A stretch of DNA of 64,000 nucleotides from contig NZ_ANAH02000004.1 in the NCBI RefSeq assembly GCF_000335475.2, positions 310,001-374,000 of the forward strand. Reading direction: 5' to 3'. The DNA comes from Cystobacter fuscus DSM 2262 (lineage in GTDB: Bacteria > Myxococcota > Myxococcia > Myxococcales > Myxococcaceae). Shown here piece after piece: positions 42,739 to 51,150 of the stretch (position 1 is the stretch's first letter; each line of letters starts with the position of its first letter). A program made the translations under genes and the position numbers. Under the pieces are notes generated by a model, which saw only the letters and a list, made by a program, of their open reading frames with translations, was not told the DNA's origin and searched no databases.

Positions 42739-44787
42739 TCAGGAGATGTTCATCTTGAAGGCGGTGGCCTTGACCTGCTCCATGATGATGTCCTTGGAGG
42801 AGGTGCCCGCCACGCCCTGAGTCCCGCCGCTGCCACCGGGCGCGCTGGCGAGGATCTTGTTCAGATCGGCCATGTTGATGTGGACGTCGCCACCCTTGCC
42901 CTTGCCGCCGTCGATGACCCTGGCCATGGACGGGTGGGCGAGCATGAACTGGGCGGCCTGCTGCAGCCGGGGAGGAGCGCCGTTGGCCGGGTTGGCCAGC
43001 TGCCGGAGCTCGGACGCGCCGATGTTGCCGTCACCCGAGCCCTTGCCCTTGCCGTTCATGCCGATGCCCTCGGCCACGGCGAAGTGGTTCTTGAGCTCCT
43101 GGGCCGCTCCGTACACGTCCATCGGCTTCGCCTGCGTGGGGCTCGAGAAGGTGCCGGAGGCGGTGGCGGGGCTCATCGCCGTCGTCGGGGCGCTGGGCAG
43201 GCCCGCGGCCTGGTTGAAGATGCCCATGAGGCTGTTGCCGCCCTGGGGGCTAGCAGGAGCGTTGGCCATCATGGGCGTGCCCTGGTTGCCGGCAGGAGCA
43301 TTGGCCATCATCTTCTGCAGGTCAGCGCGGTTGATGTGCACATCGCCGCCCTTGCCCTTGGCGCCGTCGATGACCTTGGCCATGGCGGGGTGAGCGAGCA
43401 GGAACTGGGCGGCCTGCTGCAGCTCGGCGGGGGCGCCGCTCTTCGGGTTGGCCAGGTTCTTGAGCTCGGACAGGCCGATGTTGCCATCACCCGAGCCCTT
43501 GCCCTTGCCGTTCATGCCGATGCCCTCGGCCACGGCGAAGTGCTTGTCGAGCGCGGAGGCCGCCTTGTAGACGTCCATGCCACCCGTGGCACCGGGCTGC
43601 TGCATTCCCATGGGCTGCTGCATGGGCGCGGAGCCGGCGATGGGGCTGGAGCCCAGGAGCGAGGCCATCGCGGAGGACATCGTCTGCGCCATGTTCTGCA
43701 GGTTCTGCAGCTGCGACTGGGCGTTGGCCGTGGGGGCGGGCGCGTTGCCGAGGAGGTTCTGGAGCTGCGACTGGGCCGCCGAGGGTCCGGCGCCGCTGCC
43801 CGCGGGCGCGTTGGCGAGCAGCTTGTTCAGGTCATTCATGTTGATGTGGACGTCGCCGCCCTTGCCCTTGGCGCCGTCGATGACCTTGGCCATGGCGGGG
43901 TGAGCGAGCAGGAACTGGGCGGCCTGCTGCAACTGGGCGGGAGCGCCGTTGGCCGGGTTGGCCAGCTGCTTGAGCTCGCCCAGGCCGATGTTGCCGTCGC
44001 CGGAGCCCTTGCCCTTGCCGTTGGTGCCGATGCCCTCGGCCACGCCAAAGTGGCTCTTGAGCGCCTGGGCCGCGCCATACACGTCCATCGGCGCCCCCTG
44101 CGTGGGACTCGAGAAGGTGCCGGAGGCGGTGGCGGGGCTCATCGCCGTCGTCGGGGCGCTCGTGGGGCTGCCGCCACCGATGGGGCTGGAGCCCAGGAGC
44201 GAGGCCATCGCGGAGGACATCATCGGGGCGAGATTGTTGGAGGCCGTCGGCATGGCGCCGCTGCCCGCGGGCGCGCCGGCCATCAGCTTCTGCAGGTCAG
44301 CGCGGTTGATGTGAACTTCGCCACCCTTGCCCTTGGCGCCGTCGATGACCTTGGCCATGGCCGGGTGCTCCAGCAGGAACTTGGCGGCCTGCTGCAGCTC
44401 GGGGGGAGCGCCGCTGGCCGGGTTGGCCAGGTTCTTCAGCTCGCCCAGGCCGATGTTGCCGTCCCCGGAGCCCTTGCCCTTGCCGTTGGTGCCGATGCCC
44501 TCGGCCACGGCGAAGTGCTTGTCGAGCGCGGAGGCCGCCTTGTAGACGTCCATTCCACCCGGGGCCGCACCCCCCGAGAGGTTCACCGGCGCCTGGCTCT
44601 GCGCCTGCATCATGCCGTCCTTGGGCAGCGCCGCGCCGGTCTGCTGCGTGGCGGCGGTGAGCACCTGCCCCAGCTGATTGATGGCCTGCGCCAGCTGAGC
44701 CGCCACCTGAGTCGCCTGAGCCGGGTTGGGAAGGTCGTTGGTGACGGTGGTGGTGGTGGTGGTCTGCGTGGTGCGGATCGTGGTCAT
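42739..44787 (-). CDS. HrpF/NolX-like four-repeat protein, leaderless
   Basis: 682 residues from ATG 44787. Four copies of a ~92-residue module start at residues 79, 234, 404 and 556: VYxAAxxLxxHF, AEGIGxNGKGKGSGDGNIG, xELxxLANPxxGAPxxLQQA, AxFxLxHPxMAxVIDG and GKGGxVHINxxDLxK. The two DGxIxxxEL/INxxDL loops are EF-hand-like. The modules match the repeats of HrpF, NolX and related type III translocator proteins. Copies 1 and 3 share VYKAASALDKHF, and copies 2 and 4 share a leader TTAMSPATASGTFSSPT, an A-B-A-B pattern. The N-terminus is Thr-rich (MTTIRTTQTTTTTTVT) with no Sec signal. A sigma-54 promoter and paired boxes lie upstream. Confidence 0.8.
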   Translation of the reverse strand: MTTIRTTQTTTTTTVTNDLPNPAQATQVAAQLAQAINQLGQVLTAATQQTGAALPKDGMMQAQSQAPVNLSGGAAPGGMDVYKAASALDKHFAVAEGIGTNGKGKGSGDGNIGLGELKNLANPASGAPPELQQAAKFLLEHPAMAKVIDGAKGKGGEVHINRADLQKLMAGAPAGSGAMPTASNNLAPMMSSAMASLLGSSPIGGGSPTSAPTTAMSPATASGTFSSPTQGAPMDVYGAAQALKSHFGVAEGIGTNGKGKGSGDGNIGLGELKQLANPANGAPAQLQQAAQFLLAHPAMAKVIDGAKGKGGDVHINMNDLNKLLANAPAGSGAGPSAAQSQLQNLLGNAPAPTANAQSQLQNLQNMAQTMSSAMASLLGSSPIAGSAPMQQPMGMQQPGATGGMDVYKAASALDKHFAVAEGIGMNGKGKGSGDGNIGLSELKNLANPKSGAPAELQQAAQFLLAHPAMAKVIDGAKGKGGDVHINRADLQKMMANAPAGNQGTPMMANAPASPQGGNSLMGIFNQAAGLPSAPTTAMSPATASGTFSSPTQAKPMDVYGAAQELKNHFAVAEGIGMNGKGKGSGDGNIGASELRQLANPANGAPPRLQQAAQFMLAHPSMARVIDGGKGKGGDVHINMADLNKILASAPGGSGGTQGVAGTSSKDIIMEQVKATAFKMNIS

Positions 44788-44849
44788 GGACGGGATCCCA
44801 GGAGGGAGAGGGGAGTTCGAGAAACGTCGATAAGCGCGAAGGGGGGTTG

Positions 44850-44865
44850 TGCAGGTGATGTGCCA
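44850..44865 (-). promoter_or_regulatory. Sigma-54 promoter of the HrpF-like gene
   Basis: On the minus strand TGGCAC-ATCAC-CTGCA gives the -24 GG (44864-44863) and -12 GC (44852-44851) with exactly ten bases between. It matches the sigma-54 consensus TGGCAC-N5-TTGCA except for one base of the -12 element. It precedes the ATG at 44787 by ~60 bases. Confidence 0.7.
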
Positions 44866-45007
44866 AACAAAGACTACCAGGGGCACTGGAAAAGTGGAAG
44901 AGGGGGAAACTCCCGGAACCACTGCCCTTACAGGGAGATACAGAGGGGAGTCCCCTCGCGACACACATCGACGGGCGGGGGTAGGGCCGCGGGGGGCGAT
45001 CACCTCC

Positions 45008-45098
45008 GGTGACGGCAGTCACCATCGGCCCGTGAGAAACCCCTCGCTGCGAGGGGAGGAGGGAGATGACGGCAGTCACCGCCTGGTGACGACAGTCA
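45008..45098. promoter_or_regulatory. Three palindromic activator boxes upstream of the HrpF-like gene
   Basis: TGACGGCAGTCA at 45010-45021 (extended GGTGACGGCAGTCACC), TGACGGCAGTCA at 45067-45078 and TGACGACAGTCA at 45087-45098. The last two are 20 bases apart, about two helix turns. They lie ~145-250 bases upstream of the sigma-54 promoter, the usual enhancer distance. The same motif recurs at 49549-49617. Confidence 0.6.
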
Positions 45099-45236
45099 CC
45101 ACCCGAAGGCATGCGACGACCCCTCTCACCTCCCGAGAAATCGCATATCAGGAGGCGTTGCTCCGCTCGATTCTCGAGAAATGGTGCTCGGAATCCCAAC
45201 CCTTGCAGGAGCCGCGCCGCAATGCCTTCCCGGGGC

Positions 45237-46091
45237 TCAGGGGGAGGGGAAGAACTCGCCCACCTGCTTCTCGCTCCAGAACCACAGACGTTCGATCTGC
45301 TCGCGGTCCTCGGCGAGCCTGGACACGGGGGCGGGCTTGCGGCGGTAGAAGTACTCCCCGGACACGCCGGACACCTCGTCGCTGGTGGCGAGGAACACGG
45401 AGGTGTCGGCGCCCTGCTCGGGGGTGATGAAGACATAGGAGAGCAGCTTCATGATGGCCCTTCCCCCGCCCGTGTCGCGGTCCACGCCGAGCTGGGTGCC
45501 CACCGCGCCGGGATGCAAGCAATTGGCGGTGACGGAGGTGCCGCGCATCCGGTAGGCGAGCCCCTTGGTGAACAGGATGTTGGCGAGCTTGGACTGGGCG
45601 TAGCCGCGCCAGACGCTGTAGCCGCGCGTGAAGTGGGGATCGGCCCAGTGGATGTTGCCCACGCGGTGGGCGCCCGAGGACACGGTGACGACGCGGCCCT
45701 GGGGCGCGCGCTTGAGCGGCTCGAGCAACAGGAGCGTCAGCAGGAAGTGGCCCAGGTGGTTCACGCCGAGCTGGGCCTCGAAGCCGTCCCGGGTCGTCTC
45801 GCGCTTGAGTGACACCACGCCCGCGTTGTTGATGAGCACATCCACCACCGGGTGGCGCTCGCGCACCGCGCTCGCGAAGGCACGGATGCTCTCGAGCGAG
45901 CCCAGGTCACACGGCAGGAGCTCGAGCTGATGGGAGCCGCTGCGCTCGCGGGCGAGCTTCAACGCGGCCTCTCCGCGCTCGGCGCTGCGACAGGCCATCA
46001 CGACGGTGGCGCCTTGGCGGGCCAGCTCCACCGTGGTGGCGAGTCCCACTCCCGAATTGGCGCCTGTCACGATCACGGTCTTGTTCTTCAT
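45237..46091 (-). CDS. Short-chain dehydrogenase/reductase (retinol dehydrogenase-like)
   Basis: 284 residues from ATG 46091, preceded by AGGAG. The Rossmann motif is VIVTGANSGVGLATTVELAR, the NNAG motif is VLINNAGVVSL, and the catalytic pair is in GYSVWRGYAQSKLANILFT (Tyr-x3-Lys) with the Ser in VTVSSGAHR. The overall order matches the retinol dehydrogenase/oxidoreductase type. Substrate unknown. It is transcribed toward the HrpF-like gene's regulatory region and ends ~140 bases from the boxes. Confidence 0.9.
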   Translation of the reverse strand: MKNKTVIVTGANSGVGLATTVELARQGATVVMACRSAERGEAALKLARERSGSHQLELLPCDLGSLESIRAFASAVRERHPVVDVLINNAGVVSLKRETTRDGFEAQLGVNHLGHFLLTLLLLEPLKRAPQGRVVTVSSGAHRVGNIHWADPHFTRGYSVWRGYAQSKLANILFTKGLAYRMRGTSVTANCLHPGAVGTQLGVDRDTGGGRAIMKLLSYVFITPEQGADTSVFLATSDEVSGVSGEYFYRRKPAPVSRLAEDREQIERLWFWSEKQVGEFFPSP

Positions 46092-46218
46092 CCGTCCGAC
46101 TCCTGGCTGGGGGTATCCGGAAAGGGGGGGGCTCCGGATGGCCATCGGGGCCATCTAGCACGGCGGTCCGCCATGGGAACGGGTGGCCGGGTGGGGGAAA
46201 TCCCGGCATGCTCGGCGG

Positions 46219-47010
46219 ATGTCCACCGCGCTGACGGCCTTCAGCTGGGGTTACGAGGGGTGGGGCAATTCCACGCGCGAGCTGCTCCAGGCCTTCTCCG
46301 CCGTCGAGCGGGAGCGGGGCCATGGCCCGCCGGTGTTCGCCGACGTGCGGGTGCGTCGGGAGGTGCGGGCCGTGGGCTTCCGGGGCGACGCCTTCGCGCA
46401 CCAGGTGGGGCGGGCCCATTACCGGTGGATGCCGGGGCTCGGCAACGCGGCGGTGGGGACGGGACGCGGGCCCATGCGGCTGGTGGAGCCCGCCGAAGTG
46501 TACGAGCTGCTCGGGCTCATCCAGTCTCAGGCGCGGCAGGGCCGGCGCGTGATCTTCTTCTGTAGCTGCGGCTCGCCCTTCGACGCGCGCGACTGTCACC
46601 GCCAGCTCGTGCGGCGCACGCTCCTGGGCGCCGCGCGCGCCTCCCGCGTCCGGCTCGGCGTGCAGGAGTGGCCGGGGGGTGCCTTGCCCTCGGGTGTGCA
46701 CGAGGAGCTGCCCGTCACGCCCGCCCTGCTGGCGGCGGTGCGCGCGGGGGCCGGGAGCGTGCGCCTGGGGTCTCGCCTGCCTCCGGTGCGGCTGCTGGGG
46801 TGGCCCACGGGCGCGCTGCTGCGGCTGCGCGCGGGAGAGGACACGCAACTCGTGTCGGTGGCCGCCGCCCACTTCCACGCGGGCGAGTGGAAGATGCCCG
46901 TGTACACGCGGCTCGGGGAGGGCCCGGAGACGGCGTCGCGCCTGCGCGGTGCCGCGCGCCGCGACCGGCGCGAGGGGCTGCTGGAAGCATTCCCCGCGCC
47001 CATCCGCTAG
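46219..47010 (+). CDS. DUF488-like protein
   Basis: 263 residues from ATG 46219. The opening SWGYEGWGNSTRELLQAFSA, VFADVRVRREVRAVGFRGDA and HYRWMPGLGNAA, then RVIFFCSCGSPFDARDCHRQ LV, match DUF488 proteins, which have a conserved Cys/His-rich motif (FCSCG...CHR). The last ~80 residues are not recognised. Role unknown; it is cytoplasmic. Divergent from the SDR gene. Confidence 0.6.
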   Translation: MSTALTAFSWGYEGWGNSTRELLQAFSAVERERGHGPPVFADVRVRREVRAVGFRGDAFAHQVGRAHYRWMPGLGNAAVGTGRGPMRLVEPAEVYELLGLIQSQARQGRRVIFFCSCGSPFDARDCHRQLVRRTLLGAARASRVRLGVQEWPGGALPSGVHEELPVTPALLAAVRAGAGSVRLGSRLPPVRLLGWPTGALLRLRAGEDTQLVSVAAAHFHAGEWKMPVYTRLGEGPETASRLRGAARRDRREGLLEAFPAPIR

Positions 47011-47080
47011 TCGACACGCGCTGGCGGAGATTCACGCCCGCGCCATTGCCATACGCGCGGGGCATCCCTACCTCCCGGCC

Positions 47081-47446
47081 ATGAAAATGAACGCATGGAT
47101 CATGGTCGTCGGCGTGTCGGGTCTCTTCGGCTGCGGAACCATCGCCGACATCACCAACAAGCAGTCGGACGCGGTGAACGCGGCGGCCAACACCACGTGT
47201 AACCGCTACCAGGACTGCGGCGAGATCGCCGCCGGGAAGAAGTACAGCACGCGCGACGAGTGCATGAACGCGGAGAAGGGCAACTGGAACGGCCGCTGGT
47301 CCGTGGCGGAGTGTGACAACCGCATCAACGGGGACAATCTCAATTTCTGTCTGGACGCCATCGAGGCGACGTCGTGTGGCAACGTGTTCGATCAGATCAA
47401 CACGGCCACCAAGTGCACGCAGAACGACGTCTGCAGCGGGGACTGA
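47081..47446 (+). CDS. DUF6184-type lipoprotein
   Basis: 121 residues from ATG 47081. The leader ends in GLFGC (lipobox). The mature part has conserved cysteines: CNRYQDCGEIAAGKKYSTRD, ECMNAEKGNWNGRW, CDNRINGDNLNFCLDAIEAT, SCGNVF and TKCTQNDVC. This pattern matches the small myxobacterial DUF6184 lipoproteins that often sit by natural-product loci. Here no biosynthetic gene is adjacent. A strong terminator follows. Confidence 0.65.
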   Translation: MKMNAWIMVVGVSGLFGCGTIADITNKQSDAVNAAANTTCNRYQDCGEIAAGKKYSTRDECMNAEKGNWNGRWSVAECDNRINGDNLNFCLDAIEATSCGNVFDQINTATKCTQNDVCSGD

Positions 47447-47477
47447 GCCGCACCACACAGCGTGAAGCCAGCGAACA

Positions 47478-47517
47478 TGGCGAGGGCCTGGAATCTCCCG
47501 GTTCCAGGCCCTCGCCA
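47478..47517. terminator. Perfect 16-base hairpin terminator
   Basis: TGGCGAGGGCCTGGAA pairs perfectly with TTCCAGGCCCTCGCCA across an eight-base loop. It separates the convergent DUF6184 and M4 peptidase genes and can work on both strands. Confidence 0.9.
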
Positions 47518-47567
47518 CGTTCAGGGGAAGGACTCTCCCAAATCCCTCCCGATGTTCTCGTTCCCGT

Positions 47568-49391
47568 CTACTTCACGCCCACCGCCGTCCAGGCGTCCTT
47601 GACCTTCTGCACCTCCACCGACTTCGCGCCGTACAGGTCCGTGGCCGACTGGATGGTGGCCTCGCGCGCCTGGGCGAAGGTGGTGTTGGGCGTCATGTAC
47701 GTGGTGAGCGCCCGGCCGAAGATCTTCTGGCTCTTGTCCATGCCGATGCCGCCCTCCACACCCAGGCCCGACGTGCGATTCTTCCCGCCCTCGGTCACCA
47801 GGTAGAAGGCGTTGTTGGCGATGCCACTCGAGCCGTGCACCTCCGTCTGCTTCGGGTAGTTGCTGTAGTGGTCGACCGAGTAGCCGTCCTTCGTCGGCTC
47901 GTCCATGTACCGGAGGGCATCCCCCGAGCCGTTGGCCGGCGTCCACGCGTCCTCGCCCACCTTCCAGTCGAACTGCACCGACTTGTTCTTCTGCGCGGCG
48001 TACCACTCCACGCCCGAGCCGATGATGTCGCTGAAGGACTCGTTGAGGCCGCCGGACTCGCCGTCGTAGATGAGGCCCGCGGTGCGCTCGGTGAGGCCGT
48101 GGGCGATTTCGTGGCCCGCGATGTCCAGCGTGGTGAGCGGACCGGCGTTCTTCCCGTCCCCATCGCCGTAGTTCATCTTCTCGCCGTCCCAGTAGGCGTT
48201 GACCATGGGGCCGCCGTCCTGCTCGTTCACGTGCACGTAGGAGACGAGCTTCTCGCCCTTGCCGTCCAGCGAGTTACGGCCCAGCACGTCCTTCATGAAG
48301 TCGTACGTCATCTCCGCGCCGTAGTGCGCGTCCACCGCCGCCTTGGTGCGCGTGTTGTCACCCGCCTCGCCCCACACGTCGTTGGCGTCGGTGAAGGGCG
48401 TCGTGCCGCTGGCCGTGGACTTGTTCTTCGCGTCGTACGTCACCACGCCCCCGCCCCGGCTCTTGTCCTCCAGCGCGTAGGAGCCATTGGCCTGCTTCGT
48501 GGTCGAGAGGTCCACCTTGCCGCTGTAGAGCGTGGTGTCGTCCACCTTGCCCGCGGCCGGGGTGGTCGGCGTGGAGGGAGTGGACGGAGGAGTCGTCTGG
48601 GACGGGCCCGCCTTGGCGTGCGGCACCTCGATGCCACCCATCTGGTTGAAGCTCTTGAGCAGCGCACCGGTGTTGGCGTCCACCAGGTAGTTCATGCGGC
48701 GCGGACGCTCCTCGGCGCCGAGCGACGAGGTCTTGGTGAGCTGCACGTGGTAGGCGGCGCGGTAGTTGCCGTCCTTGTCCTGGGCGACGACGCGCTCGGA
48801 GGTGGGGGCGCGATCGGTGGTGCCGGCGAACTGCTTCTGCGCGATGGCGAGCGCGTCCTTGGCCTCGAGCTTCACCGGCGCCGAGCCCACGCCCTTGGGG
48901 ATGTTGGACAGCGTGCCGGTGGTGCTGGCCACCTTGCCGTCCTTGTCCAGGTGGCTGATGAGCTGCTCGGCGAAGACCTTGGTGCCCTCGTGGGTGCGGT
49001 CCAGGCGCACGTGCGTCATGCCCAGCTCGTCCTTGAACACCTGGCGGGGGGTGACCTTCGAGGAGACATCGCCACCGGCCACCAGGCCGCGCCCGGCGGT
49101 GGGGGCGGTGGAGCGCAGGTGCGTGAGCGACTTCTGGATGGCGTCCTTCGCCTCCTGGCTGTCGAGCGCCAGGGGACCCACGTTGGCGGCGGCGGAAGCG
49201 ACCTGGTTCGCGGAGAGCGCCACGGCCGGACGCGAAGCGGTGGCGAACGTGGAGCCCTCACCGAAGCCCTTGGTGGCCAGGGCCTCACCCTTGGGCGTCG
49301 CGACCGGCGCCTGGGGAGCGGCGGGAGCGGCGGGAGCGGTGCTGGTCGAGGTCGAGGAGACGATCGGGCTCTGCTTGTTGTTGATTTGCAT
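47568..49391 (-). CDS. M4 (thermolysin-type) metalloprotease, leaderless
   Basis: 607 residues from ATG 49391. The zinc motif is DIAGHEIAHGLTE and the third ligand with its helix is in GGLNESFSDIIGSGVEW; the catalytic His/Tyr region is in DHYSNYPKQTEVHGSSGIAN. An FTP/PepSY-type propeptide occupies residues ~95-260 (VFKDELGMTHVRLDRTHEGT). The N-terminus (MQINNKQSPIVSSTSTSTAP) is Ser/Thr/Ala/Pro-rich with no Sec signal, unusual for this family. A sigma-54 promoter and paired boxes precede it. A leaderless export route, perhaps type III-like, is inferred. Confidence 0.9.
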   Translation of the reverse strand: MQINNKQSPIVSSTSTSTAPAAPAAPQAPVATPKGEALATKGFGEGSTFATASRPAVALSANQVASAAANVGPLALDSQEAKDAIQKSLTHLRSTAPTAGRGLVAGGDVSSKVTPRQVFKDELGMTHVRLDRTHEGTKVFAEQLISHLDKDGKVASTTGTLSNIPKGVGSAPVKLEAKDALAIAQKQFAGTTDRAPTSERVVAQDKDGNYRAAYHVQLTKTSSLGAEERPRRMNYLVDANTGALLKSFNQMGGIEVPHAKAGPSQTTPPSTPSTPTTPAAGKVDDTTLYSGKVDLSTTKQANGSYALEDKSRGGGVVTYDAKNKSTASGTTPFTDANDVWGEAGDNTRTKAAVDAHYGAEMTYDFMKDVLGRNSLDGKGEKLVSYVHVNEQDGGPMVNAYWDGEKMNYGDGDGKNAGPLTTLDIAGHEIAHGLTERTAGLIYDGESGGLNESFSDIIGSGVEWYAAQKNKSVQFDWKVGEDAWTPANGSGDALRYMDEPTKDGYSVDHYSNYPKQTEVHGSSGIANNAFYLVTEGGKNRTSGLGVEGGIGMDKSQKIFGRALTTYMTPNTTFAQAREATIQSATDLYGAKSVEVQKVKDAWTAVGVK

Positions 49392-49458
49392 GGCGGGAGA
49401 ACTCTCGAAGCAGGGGTGGGAACCGCTCAGCCGATGTGGTTGATGTGCGCTACATAGA

Positions 49459-49473
49459 GCATCATGTGTGCCA
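49459..49473 (-). promoter_or_regulatory. Sigma-54 promoter of the M4 protease gene
   Basis: On the minus strand TGGCAC-ACATG-ATGCT has the -24 GG (49472-49471) and -12 GC (49460-49459) separated by exactly ten bases. It precedes ATG 49391 by ~70 bases. Confidence 0.65.
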
Positions 49474-49548
49474 TTCACCGCATCCGTCACACGTGACTCA
49501 AGTACTTGATTTCACGAGAAGCGTTTTCAAACAGGTGAAAAAAGGTGG

Positions 49549-49617
49549 TGACCGCGGTCATCATACGCGGTTCTGGAGCCGATGACGGGAGTCACCACCC
49601 TGGTGACGGGAGTCACC
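49549..49617. promoter_or_regulatory. Three palindromic activator boxes upstream of the M4 protease gene
   Basis: TGACCGCGGTCA at 49549-49560 (a perfect palindrome), TGACGGGAGTCA at 49583-49594 and TGACGGGAGTCA at 49604-49615 (extended GGTGACGGGAGTCACC). The last two are 21 bases apart. They lie 76-158 bases upstream of the sigma-54 promoter. The motif and spacing copy those at 45008-45098. Confidence 0.65.
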
Positions 49618-49781
49618 ACCCGGCGAGTCGAGCGGACAGGAGGGGACGCGCGTGCCGCCGGGAGTCCGGGGCGCTCGACGAAGCGGGGAGGGTGGGGGAG
49701 GGGACTGCTCGGGGGCGGAGCGGCGACTCTCGGGGCCTTGCTTCGGGCCCCGGCCAGCACGGACTCCCGCCCCCGGGGACT

Positions 49782-51047
49782 TCAGGGGTAGAGCAGCTCG
49801 ACGCCCTGCAGACGCAAGAGCTGCTTGGCCAGCTCCTGCACGTTCTCCACCTCGGCCTTGCCCAGGATCTTGCGCATGCCCTTCTTGAGGTCGGTGGAGG
49901 CGAGGATCATGAGGTTGAGCACCTGGCGGTTGGTGAGCCGGGGATTGAGGCGGCGCAGCTGGGCGACGATGGTGCCGAGCTGGGCCACGGGCAGTCCCGC
50001 CACCATGACCTGGGGATCCTCGCCGTCCTCCGCCTCCAGGCCCACCGCGAGGATGCGCGGGTGGACGAGCAACGACTGGAGGAACTCCTTCTCCATGGGC
50101 AGGCCCACGCGCTTGAGCTCGGCCTGCATGGGGCCCATGTCGAAGCCCGGCATGACGGGCAGCACGCCCGCGTTCTCGTAGAGCTCGAGCACCTCGTCGT
50201 ACTGCTGGCGGATCTCCTTGCCCGGGCGGCTGGCCTTGAACTCCTCGAAGCAGTCGTGCACCTCGGTCATCAACGCCTTGAGCAGGTAGTTGTCGCCGAG
50301 CGAGGTGGGCACGCCCAGCGTCTGGGCCATGCGGGTGCGGCGCTCGGGGACGGTGCTGGGCTCCTTCCACAGCTCGTACGTCAGGGAGCTCTCGCTGAGC
50401 ACCAGCGACAGGTTCACCACGCCCAGACGGCCCGGGTTCTTGATGAACTTGGCGAGCCGGCCGTGCACGTCCTTCATGCCCGCCAGCAGGCGATCCATGA
50501 GCGCGGCGCGCAGCTTGGCGCGGCCCTCCATGGCCTCGCGGGCGGCGTCGCCCCGAGGCGTCTCCTCGGACTTCTCCTGCTCGGACTGCTCGAGCGTCGA
50601 GGCGACGGCGGCCTCGCGGAAGGGCGAGACGGTCGGGCCCTGGGTGGGGACGTGGGCGCCACCGGTGCGCACGGACTGCTGGAAGCGGCTCTTCGCGTCC
50701 TGCTTGTCCGCGAGGCCCTGACCTCCATCCAGACGCGCCTGATGGCCGACCTGGCCACCGACGTCCATCCCGTCCTTGCTCTGGAGCGCCTTGGCGCCCG
50801 CGCTGGTGCCCTCGTTGACGAGCGCCTTGGCACCCGCGCTGGTGCCCTCGTTCATCAGGGGCTTGGCACCCGCGCTGGTGCCCTCGGTGCGAGCCTTGGC
50901 GTTGGCCCCGCCCGCCGCGGGTTTGCCCGTGGATTTACCCGCCGCGGGTTTACCCGTGTCCCGGCTGTCCTTGCGGACGTCCTCACGCAGCTTCTGGTCC
51001 GACGGGAGCTGCTTCGGAATGACTGGTTGTCCGATGCGGACGGCCAT
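49782..51047 (-). CDS. Unknown protein, possible secretion-system-linked
   Basis: 421 residues from ATG 51047. There is no signal peptide. Residues ~55-100 hold three tandem copies of NEGTSAGAKAL. The rest is helical: AALMDRLLAGMKDVHGRLAKF, LVLSESSLTYELWKEPSTV, TLGVPTSLGDNYLLKALMTE, HDCFEEFKASRPGKEIRQQY, DEVLELYENAGVLPVMPGFD and LTNRQVLNLMILASTDLKKG. No family is recognised. It shares the leaderless, low-complexity N-terminus of the other cluster members. The next gene upstream is 103 bases away, so they may form an operon. Confidence 0.55.
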   Translation of the reverse strand: MAVRIGQPVIPKQLPSDQKLREDVRKDSRDTGKPAAGKSTGKPAAGGANAKARTEGTSAGAKPLMNEGTSAGAKALVNEGTSAGAKALQSKDGMDVGGQVGHQARLDGGQGLADKQDAKSRFQQSVRTGGAHVPTQGPTVSPFREAAVASTLEQSEQEKSEETPRGDAAREAMEGRAKLRAALMDRLLAGMKDVHGRLAKFIKNPGRLGVVNLSLVLSESSLTYELWKEPSTVPERRTRMAQTLGVPTSLGDNYLLKALMTEVHDCFEEFKASRPGKEIRQQYDEVLELYENAGVLPVMPGFDMGPMQAELKRVGLPMEKEFLQSLLVHPRILAVGLEAEDGEDPQVMVAGLPVAQLGTIVAQLRRLNPRLTNRQVLNLMILASTDLKKGMRKILGKAEVENVQELAKQLLRLQGVELLYP

Positions 51048-51150
51048 GTTGCTCTACCCCTTGCGTGAAGGCTGGAGTTGTACACCCAACCAAGAGAGGG
51101 GGTCCATGTGGGTTCAAGGAACCCATCAGGAGCGAGCGGGCGGCCGCGCC

